The notes beneath the pieces were generated by a model that was given only the letters and a program-made list of their open reading frames with translations, was not told where the DNA came from and made no database searches. 5,188 bases of DNA from the NCBI GenBank assembly GCA_035654135.1, contig DASRXN010000092.1, positions 1 through 5,188 of the forward strand, written 5' to 3'. A program made the position numbers and the translations under genes. This DNA comes from Fen-999 sp035654135 (GTDB taxonomy: Bacteria > Pseudomonadota > Gammaproteobacteria > Burkholderiales > Rhodocyclaceae). Shown here in pieces: positions 1 to 4,152 of the stretch (position 1 is its first letter; the number at the start of each line of letters is the position of its first letter).

Positions 1-690
1 GGCGAAGCATTTCAGCGTGCGCTGGGCGACATCCTTCTTCTCGTTGTACATTTTCTCGGTCATCACCAGCACCCGGTAGGGCTCGCCCAGCGGCGTGTCG
101 TAGGGCTTGAGGATCTCGACGCCGAACTTCTTGTTGATGGCCTGCGAGGATTGCGGTTCCGACTGGCACATGGCGTCGATCTGCTTCGCCGCCAGCGCCT
201 GGTTGAGGTCGGCGAAGGCGAGGTAGACGATCTCGATGTCCTTGCCCGGCTTGTCGGCCCAGGTCAGGCCGGCCTTTTCCAGCTCTGCCATCAGGATCAG
301 CTCCTGCATGCCGCCGCGGGTGACGCCGACGCGCTTGCCCTTCAGGTCCTTGAGCGTCCTGATGCCCGAATCGGCCTGCGCGACCAGGCGCGCGCCGCCC
401 TTGGCGAAGCCGGCCACCACCACGATGGGCACGCCATTGGCCCGCCCGGAAATCGCGCCGTCGGAGGCCAGCGCGGCGATGTCGATCTCGCCGGCAACGA
501 TGGCCGGCATGATCTCGGGGCCCTTGGCGAACATGCGCTCCTCCAGCTTGATGCCGTGCCTGCCGCAGATCTCCTTCATGTAGGAGACGGCGCCGTAATG
601 GGCGAACTTCAGATTGCCCAGACGCACCACGTCGTCGGCCCGGGCGTTGAGCGCCACGGCCAGCATGACCAGAACAAGACTTCGTTTCAC
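1..690 (-). CDS. ABC transporter periplasmic substrate-binding protein, NitT/TauT (NMT1/THI5-like) type, C-terminus cut off
   Basis: Partial gene: 230 codons lie in the window and the C-terminus runs off the left edge. The protein should be a periplasmic solute-binding receptor delivering a small ligand to an ABC importer. The start is GTG at 688-690, chosen because AGGAGG (minus strand, 704-699) sits 8 nt upstream and a signal peptide follows at once: KR, a hydrophobic run (SLVLVMLAVALNA), then a likely cleavage after ARA (residue 18). The mature protein begins with a beta strand (VVRLGNLKF) and has the usual lobe I signature MPAIVAGEIDIAAL (about 61-74). It then has VPIVVVAGF (87-95) and the typical LKDLKGKRVGVTRGG (113-127), a pattern of the SsuA/TauA/NMT1 superfamily. 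Family members are usually about 310-340 aa, so roughly a quarter to a third is missing. The ligand (nitrate, sulfonate, pyrimidine precursor or other) cannot be read from the sequence. No permease or ATPase gene is visible; they could lie beyond the left edge. It is probably co-transcribed with the Cys-repeat gene 34 bp upstream. Confidence 0.88.
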   Translation of the reverse strand, partial: MKRSLVLVMLAVALNARADDVVRLGNLKFAHYGAVSYMKEICGRHGIKLEERMFAKGPEIMPAIVAGEIDIAALASDGAISGRANGVPIVVVAGFAKGGARLVAQADSGIRTLKDLKGKRVGVTRGGMQELILMAELEKAGLTWADKPGKDIEIVYLAFADLNQALAAKQIDAMCQSEPQSSQAINKKFGVEILKPYDTPLGEPYRVLVMTEKMYNEKKDVAQRTLKCFA

Positions 691-698
691 GGCTGCGT

Positions 699-704
699 CC
701 TCCT
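699..704 (-). promoter_or_regulatory. Ribosome binding site fixing the GTG start of the substrate-binding protein
   Basis: On the minus strand AGGAGG lies 8 nt before the GTG at 690. This perfect Shine-Dalgarno, together with the signal peptide that follows immediately, supports GTG over the internal ATG at codon 9, which would cut the signal peptide in half. Confidence 0.75.
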
Positions 705-724
705 CGACTATCGTTGGCTCTGAA

Positions 725-1066
725 TCAGGGCTTGGCGCCTGCTGCCGCGTTCCGCACACACTGGCGATAGTCCGGGCCGGACTTGCCCCTGCAGGCTTCC
801 TGCGCGGATTGCATGGCGGCACAGCGCGCCGGATTCGGCGCCTTGCTGCAGTCCGGTGGCGGCATGTGTTCCTTGACGCATTGCCGACGATCGGCGCCGC
901 GCTTGTCCGGGCAGGCGGCGCGAGCCTTCTGGCGTGCTTCGCAGCGCTCCGGGTTGCGGGCCTTGGCGCAATCCGTTGGCTGTGGCATGGCTGGCTGAGC
1001 CAGCGCGGTCGAAGCGAACAAGGCAGCGGCAATGGCGTAGAGAATCGACGCAAGAGGCTTCTTCAT
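725..1066 (-). CDS. Small exported protein with two tandem four-cysteine modules (hypothetical)
   Basis: 113 aa. The start ATG at 1064-1066 was chosen because AGGAG (minus strand, 1077-1073) is 6 nt upstream and a standard signal peptide begins there: MKK, a hydrophobic stretch of residues 5-20, and cleavage after ALA at 23. An upstream in-frame ATG (1090) lacks these features. The mature part, about 90 aa, is rich in Ala, Arg, Lys and Pro and carries eight cysteines: 33, 42, 52, 63 and 73, 82, 92, 103. They fall into two copies of the same module, C-x8-C-x9-C-x10-C, exactly 40 residues apart and without gaps. Copy 1 is residues 32-65 and copy 2 is 72-105. Conserved positions include DC.KA.NP.RC at the start and RQCV at the end, with about 20 of 34 residues identical by eye. 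Pro-rich linkers (QPAMPQP, HMPPP) precede each copy. There is no CXXCH heme motif and no CXXC redox pair. An even cysteine count in an exported protein suggests disulfide-bonded helical modules. The two-repeat layout recalls PsiF, but the residues do not match that family, and I do not recognise the function. It is probably first in an operon with the substrate-binding protein gene. Confidence 0.85.
   Translation of the reverse strand: MKKPLASILYAIAAALFASTALAQPAMPQPTDCAKARNPERCEARQKARAACPDKRGADRRQCVKEHMPPPDCSKAPNPARCAAMQSAQEACRGKSGPDYRQCVRNAAAGAKP
752..973 (-). repeat. Intragenic tandem duplication encoding the C-x8-C-x9-C-x10-C module
   Basis: Two 102-bp coding units, 872-973 (copy 1) and 752-853 (copy 2), are offset by 120 bp. 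At protein level about 20 of 34 positions are identical with no gaps and all four cysteines align. The nucleotide sequences have diverged, so this is an old duplication kept by protein constraint and not a recent DNA repeat. Confidence 0.8.
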
Positions 1067-1169
1067 GGCGGACTCCTGTGGTTGGATCATGACGGACGAT
1101 CATATACGAATCGCCCTATCCCGGCGTTGGCCGAGGGTAGAATCGCCGGCAATTGCAGGAGCCTGGACG
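1067..1169. promoter_or_regulatory. Divergent promoter region between the Cys-repeat gene and the secretion ATPase
   Basis: This 103-bp spacer separates two genes read away from each other, so it should carry both promoters. On the plus strand TAGAAT (1138-1143), 27 bp before the ATPase ATG, is the best -10 element; no good -35 is visible 16-18 bp upstream. On the minus strand TATGAT (1104-1099) is a plausible -10 for the Cys-repeat gene, again without a convincing -35. The two ribosome binding sites, AGGAG at 1077-1073 on minus and AGGAG at 1157-1161 on plus, lie at its ends. Confidence 0.45.
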
Positions 1170-2966
1170 ATGAGCAAGACCGCAGATGCCGTGAAGCAGC
1201 AGGATCGCCGCCTGGCCCTGGCGGAAGTGGCCGATGCCCTGGTGGCAGATGGCCTGGTGGCCGTCGATACAGCCGAGAAGTTCAAGCGCGAGCGCCGTTA
1301 TTTCCGGGGCGACATTCACCCGCTGGTAGTCGTTGCCGAGCAGCGCTGGAAATCGTTGCCGCCGCCGCATCGCACGCTCGATCTCGATGTCCTGGCCCAG
1401 TGGCTGGCCCAGTGGTGCGGCCTCGACTACTTCCATATCGACCCGCTCAAGATCAATTTTTCGGCCGTCACCGAGGTGATGTCGAATGCCTACGCGACGC
1501 GCTATCGCATCCTGCCGGTGGAGGTGAGGCCGCAGGAGGTGGTGATCGCCACCGCTGAACCGTTCCAGCGCGCCTGGGAGTCGGAGCTGGAGCCGATCCT
1601 GCGCAAGCGCATCCGCCGCGTGATCGCCAATCCCGACGACATCGGCCGCTATCAGGTCGAGTTTTACAACCTGGCCAAGTCGGTCAAGGGCGCCATGGGG
1701 CGCGGCGATGTGACCAGTTCCGGCGTCGCCAATTTCGAGCAGCTGGTCGAGCTGGGCAAGTCCAAGGGCACGCTCGATGCCAACGACCAACATGTCGTCC
1801 TGATCGTCGACTGGCTGTGGCAGTACGCCTTCGAGCAGCGCGCGTCGGACATCCACGTCGAGCCGCGCCGCGATATTGGCATCGTCCGCTTCCGCATTGA
1901 CGGCGTGTTGCATCAGGTCTACCAGATTCCGATGCCGGTGCTGAATGCCATGACCAGCCGGATCAAGATCCTCGGTCGCATGGACGTGGTGGAGAAACGC
2001 CGGCCCCAGGACGGCCGCATCAAGACGCGCACGCCCGCGGGCCAGGAGGTCGAGCTGCGCTTGTCCACCCTGCCCACGGCCTTCGGCGAGAAGCTGGTGA
2101 TGCGCATCTTCGACCCGGAGGTGCTGGTGCGCGACTTCACCGACCTCGGCTTTGCCGACGAGGACATTGCCCGCTGGCGGCAGATGACCGGCCAGCCCAA
2201 CGGCATCATCCTGGTCACCGGTCCCACCGGTTCGGGCAAGACCACGACGCTGTACTCGACGCTGAAGCAGCTCGCGACACCCGACGTGAACGTCTGCACC
2301 CTCGAAGATCCGATCGAGATGATCGAGGCAGCCTTCAACCAGGTGCAGATGGTGTCCGATATCGGCATGAACTTCGCGTCCGGCATCCGGGCGCTGATGC
2401 GCCAGGATCCGGACATCATCATGGTGGGCGAGATCCGTGACCTGGAAACGGCCGACATGGCCATCCAGGCGGCGCTGACCGGCCACCTGGTGCTATCGAC
2501 CCTGCATACCAACGATGCGCCGACGGCGGTGACCCGCCTGCTCGATCTTGGCGTGCCGGCCTACCTGCTGCAATCGACGCTGCTCGGCGTCATGGCGCAG
2601 CGGCTGGTGCGCACACTTTGCCCGAAGTGCAAGAAGGCAGGCGGCATGCGCGCCGAGGACGAGGAAGCATGGCAAACCCTGGTGTCGCCCTGGAAGTCCG
2701 GCAAGCCGCAGACGATCTTCCATCCGGTCGGTTGCCTCGATTGCCGCATGACCGGCTATCAGGGCCGCATGGGCCTCTACGAGATCATGCTGATGTCGCC
2801 GGAGATCAGGAAGCTGGTGACGGCCCATACCGATCTGGCCGGTCTGCGCGAGCAGGCCACGCGCGAGGGCATGAAGCCACTGCGCATTTCCGGCGCCAAG
2901 AAGGTGGCGGCCGGCCTTACCACCATCGACGAAGTGATGAAGGTGGCACCACCCGTGCAAAGCTAG
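1170..2966 (+). CDS. GspE/PilB-family type II secretion / type IV pilus assembly ATPase
   Basis: 598 aa. The ATG at 1170 was chosen because AGGAG (1157-1161) lies 8 nt upstream; a longer in-frame extension to 1065 would run through the divergent promoter region and lacks a ribosome binding site. It is a cytoplasmic hexameric ATPase of the secretion superfamily that powers pseudopilus or pilus assembly. The N-terminal T2SSE_N-type domain lies at about 40-160 (LAQWCGLDYFHIDPLKINF near 77-97, then ILPVEV and VVIATAEP). The N2 domain follows with RASDIHVEPR at 224-233 and IVRFRIDGVL at 238-247. The catalytic core has Walker A GPTGSGKTTT (351-360), Asp box TLEDPIE (377-383), Walker B DPDIIMVGEIRD (413-424) and His box TGHLVLSTLHTND (437-449). 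Zinc-type cysteine pairs are at 484/487 (CPKC) and 522/525 (CLDC). All expected catalytic motifs are present and the length is normal. The tetracysteine site fits GspE and PilB and argues against retraction ATPases such as PilT, which lack it. No other secretion or pilus gene is nearby, so GspE and PilB cannot be separated from context. Its stop shares CTAG with the convergent DUF1841 gene. Confidence 0.96.
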   Translation: MSKTADAVKQQDRRLALAEVADALVADGLVAVDTAEKFKRERRYFRGDIHPLVVVAEQRWKSLPPPHRTLDLDVLAQWLAQWCGLDYFHIDPLKINFSAVTEVMSNAYATRYRILPVEVRPQEVVIATAEPFQRAWESELEPILRKRIRRVIANPDDIGRYQVEFYNLAKSVKGAMGRGDVTSSGVANFEQLVELGKSKGTLDANDQHVVLIVDWLWQYAFEQRASDIHVEPRRDIGIVRFRIDGVLHQVYQIPMPVLNAMTSRIKILGRMDVVEKRRPQDGRIKTRTPAGQEVELRLSTLPTAFGEKLVMRIFDPEVLVRDFTDLGFADEDIARWRQMTGQPNGIILVTGPTGSGKTTTLYSTLKQLATPDVNVCTLEDPIEMIEAAFNQVQMVSDIGMNFASGIRALMRQDPDIIMVGEIRDLETADMAIQAALTGHLVLSTLHTNDAPTAVTRLLDLGVPAYLLQSTLLGVMAQRLVRTLCPKCKKAGGMRAEDEEAWQTLVSPWKSGKPQTIFHPVGCLDCRMTGYQGRMGLYEIMLMSPEIRKLVTAHTDLAGLREQATREGMKPLRISGAKKVAAGLTTIDEVMKVAPPVQS

Positions 2967-3394
2967 CGGCTGGCGGCCCGGCGCAGACAATCCAGATAAG
3001 CGGCGCCGTCAGGCGGTGCCTGGTCGCGGTTGGCGCGCCAGACGGTCTCGCCTAGGCAGTCGAGGATGGCGTGCAGCGCCGCGTGGCGGTCGCCCCGGCG
3101 TAGCAGCAGCTGCTCGAAGATCGCCCGGATGCCAGGCGGCTGGTCGATGGACAATTGTTCCTCGACGGCCAGGTGCAGCGAGAGATGCAGGAAGGGATTG
3201 GTCTCGCCCTGTTCGGGCGTCCACTCGCGGCCCAATGCTTCCTCGCCGCCGGACAATAACTCGTGGTACTCGGGATGCAGCGCGACGATGTCCGCCGCCA
3301 GTGTTTCGAGCGCTGTCGCGGGCAGTCCGCCACAACGCTTGCGCCAGGCGTCGGCGAGAAATTGTCGTGCCTGATCGCGGCTAGGCGTAAACAT
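2963..3394 (-). CDS. DUF1841 family protein
   Basis: 143 aa, about the usual size for DUF1841, a family of unknown function common in beta- and gammaproteobacteria. From memory of that family I recognise the opening MFTPSRDQAR, then HPEYHELL (40-47), ETNPFLHLSLHLAVEEQLSI (64-83), DQPPGIR (84-90), ALHAILDCLGETVW (106-119) and PPDGAAYLDCLRR (127-139). There is no signal peptide or membrane segment; it should be a soluble cytoplasmic, mostly helical protein. Three HxxxH pairs (H40/H44, H70/H74, H104/H108) plus Glu78 and Glu79 could form a metal site, but this is inference. The ATG at 3394 is preceded by GAGG (minus 3405-3402) 7 nt upstream. That element overlaps the TGA stop of nth, so the gene is the downstream partner of nth. 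No function is proposed beyond this association. Confidence 0.93.
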   Translation of the reverse strand: MFTPSRDQARQFLADAWRKRCGGLPATALETLAADIVALHPEYHELLSGGEEALGREWTPEQGETNPFLHLSLHLAVEEQLSIDQPPGIRAIFEQLLLRRGDRHAALHAILDCLGETVWRANRDQAPPDGAAYLDCLRRAASR

Positions 3395-3406
3395 GGTGCA
3401 TCCTCA
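3395..3406 (-). promoter_or_regulatory. nth stop codon overlapping the DUF1841 ribosome binding site (translational coupling)
   Basis: On the minus strand the sequence reads TGAGG, then seven bases, then ATG. The TGA (3406-3404) ends nth and its last two bases are part of the GAGG Shine-Dalgarno of DUF1841. Ribosomes finishing nth would be positioned to start DUF1841, which suggests one mRNA with linked expression. Confidence 0.6.
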
Positions 3407-4042
3407 CGGCGCGGGTGTCTTGTCCTGATATTCGCACAGGTCCTCGATCGGGCAGCGCCAGCACTCCGGCTTGCGCGCCTTGCAGACATAACGCCCGTGC
3501 AGGATCAGCCAGTGGTGGGCATGCTGCCGATACTCGGCCGGCACCGCCTTCATCAATCGCTCCTCGACGGCGCGGACATCCTTGCCGGGCGCGAGGCCGG
3601 TGCGGTTGGCGAGGCGGAAGATGTGGGTGTCGACGGCAATCGTCGGCTCGTTGAAGAGGATGTTCAGAATCACATTGGCGGTCTTGCGACCGACGCCGGG
3701 CAGGGCTTCCAGTGCCGCGCGATCGTTGGGCACCTCGCCGCCATGGTGTTCCAGCAGCAGCCGGGTCATGGCCATGACGTTCTTCGCCTTGGTCTTGTAC
3801 AGGCCTATGGTCTGGATGTAATCCGCGAGCTTTTCCGCGCCGAGGGCGGCAATTGCTGCGGGTGTCGGGGCGTCGTGGAACAGCGGGCCGGTCGCCCGAT
3901 TGACGCCTTTGTCCGTGGCCTGCGCCGAGAGGATCACCGCCACCAGCAACTGGTAGGGTGTGGCGTAGCGCAGCTCCGTCTTCGGTTCGGGATTGGCGGC
4001 GGCCAGGCGGGAAAAAATTTCCCGGCGTTTGTTGCTGTTCAT
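3404..4042 (-). CDS. nth: Endonuclease III, DNA N-glycosylase / AP lyase
   Basis: 212 aa, practically the length of E. coli Nth (211 aa), and collinear with it. It removes oxidised pyrimidines from DNA and cleaves the abasic site in base excision repair. Visible features are LLVAVILSAQATDKGVN (32-48), the helix-hairpin-helix LPGVGRKTANV (114-124) with catalytic Lys120, and the following TIAVDTHIFR (134-143) with catalytic Asp138. Then come HHWLILHGRYVCKARKPEC (176-194) and the [4Fe-4S] cluster ligands Cys187, Cys194, Cys197 and Cys203 with C-x6-C-x2-C-x5-C spacing. Catalytic and cluster residues have the same numbers as in E. coli. The ATG at 4042 was chosen because it gives the E. coli-like start (MNSNKRREIF). 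An in-frame GTG (4051) and TTG (4045) just upstream, and a distant ATG (4084), are alternatives. No strong Shine-Dalgarno is visible before any of them, so translation initiation may be weak. It precedes DUF1841 and diverges from dnaB. Confidence 0.97.
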   Translation of the reverse strand: MNSNKRREIFSRLAAANPEPKTELRYATPYQLLVAVILSAQATDKGVNRATGPLFHDAPTPAAIAALGAEKLADYIQTIGLYKTKAKNVMAMTRLLLEHHGGEVPNDRAALEALPGVGRKTANVILNILFNEPTIAVDTHIFRLANRTGLAPGKDVRAVEERLMKAVPAEYRQHAHHWLILHGRYVCKARKPECWRCPIEDLCEYQDKTPAP

Positions 4043-4043
4043 C

Positions 4044-4096
4044 AATTTCACAGAGTTTGCACAGGCTATCCACGGCTTATACACAAGTTATTCTAT
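4044..4096 (+). promoter_or_regulatory. Array of DnaA-box-like 9-mers at exact 11-bp spacing
   Basis: Compared with the relaxed DnaA box TTWTNCACA, the 9-mers starting at 4044, 4055, 4066, 4077 and 4088 are AATTTCACA (7/9), GTTTGCACA (8/9), CTATCCACG (7/9), TTATACACA (9/9) and TTATTCTAT (6/9, doubtful). All point the same way and are separated by 2 bp, giving an 11-bp period close to one helical turn. In E. coli oriC, low-affinity sites in the same orientation with 2-bp gaps support cooperative DnaA-ATP oligomers (established knowledge), and this geometry is the same. Only the 4077 box is a strict match; the weaker members are supported by their spacing. Binding would cover the likely dnaB promoter and reach the nth start codon, so autoregulation-like control of either gene by DnaA is possible. 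Confidence 0.55.
4077..4085 (+). promoter_or_regulatory. DnaA box TTATACACA
   Basis: This is an exact match to the high-affinity-type consensus TTATNCACA, 67 bp upstream of the dnaB start codon. The site also contains the possible dnaB -10 hexamer TATACA, so DnaA bound here would compete with RNA polymerase. Confidence 0.6.
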
Positions 4097-4122
4097 CGCC
4101 AGCCCTTCATCATCCCGGTACA

Positions 4123-4141
4123 CTTCTTCCGCACGAAGGAG
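4123..4141 (+). promoter_or_regulatory. Hairpin sequestering the dnaB Shine-Dalgarno
   Basis: In the dnaB leader, CTTCTTC (4123-4129) can pair with GAAGGAG (4135-4141) around the 5-nt loop CGCAC, forming a 7-bp stem with one G-U pair. The 3' arm contains the whole AAGGAG ribosome binding site. The Shine-Dalgarno itself is strong but lies 11 nt before the ATG, slightly far. The structure could limit initiation or respond to a bound factor; no energy was computed. Confidence 0.4.
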
Positions 4142-4152
4142 ATACACCCACC

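Larger units (their letters stand above)
4043..4152. promoter_or_regulatory. Divergent nth/dnaB control region
   Basis: This 110-bp spacer should hold promoters for both genes. For nth, TAGAAT on the minus strand (4095-4090) is a possible -10. For dnaB, TTGCAC (4057-4062) and TATACA (4078-4083) form a possible but short-spaced (15 bp) promoter, and TATTCT (4089-4094) is another -10 candidate. None has a textbook -35/-10 pair. The left half is filled by an 11-bp periodic set of DnaA-box-like sequences, and the right half by a hairpin covering the dnaB ribosome binding site; both are listed separately. Confidence 0.5.

Noticed and set aside
725..1066. PsiF-repeat or cytochrome c assignment for the Cys-repeat protein
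   Set aside because: The PsiF two-repeat pattern has different conserved residues (QQxxM, CN, GD) and only two cysteines per copy. No CXXCH heme-attachment motif is present.
1065..1169. 35-codon N-terminal extension of the ATPase, starting at ATG 1065
   Set aside because: It has no ribosome binding site, overlaps the start codon of the divergent Cys-repeat gene, and runs through the likely -10 element TAGAAT. The ATG at 1170 has a well-placed AGGAG.
1200..1400. c-di-GMP-binding MshEN-type motif in the ATPase N-terminus
   Set aside because: RLALAEVADALVADGLV resembles the start of that motif, but the RLG glycine is replaced and the spacing to the next Gly is longer, with no clear second copy. 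Nucleotide binding is not claimed.
614..1558. 314-codon plus-strand open frame spanning the Cys-repeat gene, the divergent spacer and the start of the ATPase
   Set aside because: It crosses two genes with good starts and signatures, is Arg/Gly/Ala-rich without any motif, and reads the ATPase gene in the wrong frame.
1116..2486. 456-codon open frame on the minus strand inside the secretion ATPase gene
   Set aside because: It is antisense to a gene with complete family motifs. Its His/Asp/Leu/Gly-rich composition is typical of the complement of high-GC coding sequence, and no domain is recognisable.
4043..4152. Chromosomal replication origin at the DnaA-like array
   Set aside because: Only one strict DnaA box, no AT-rich unwinding region, and no dnaA, dnaN or gidA neighbour. 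A regulatory site explains the data with fewer assumptions.
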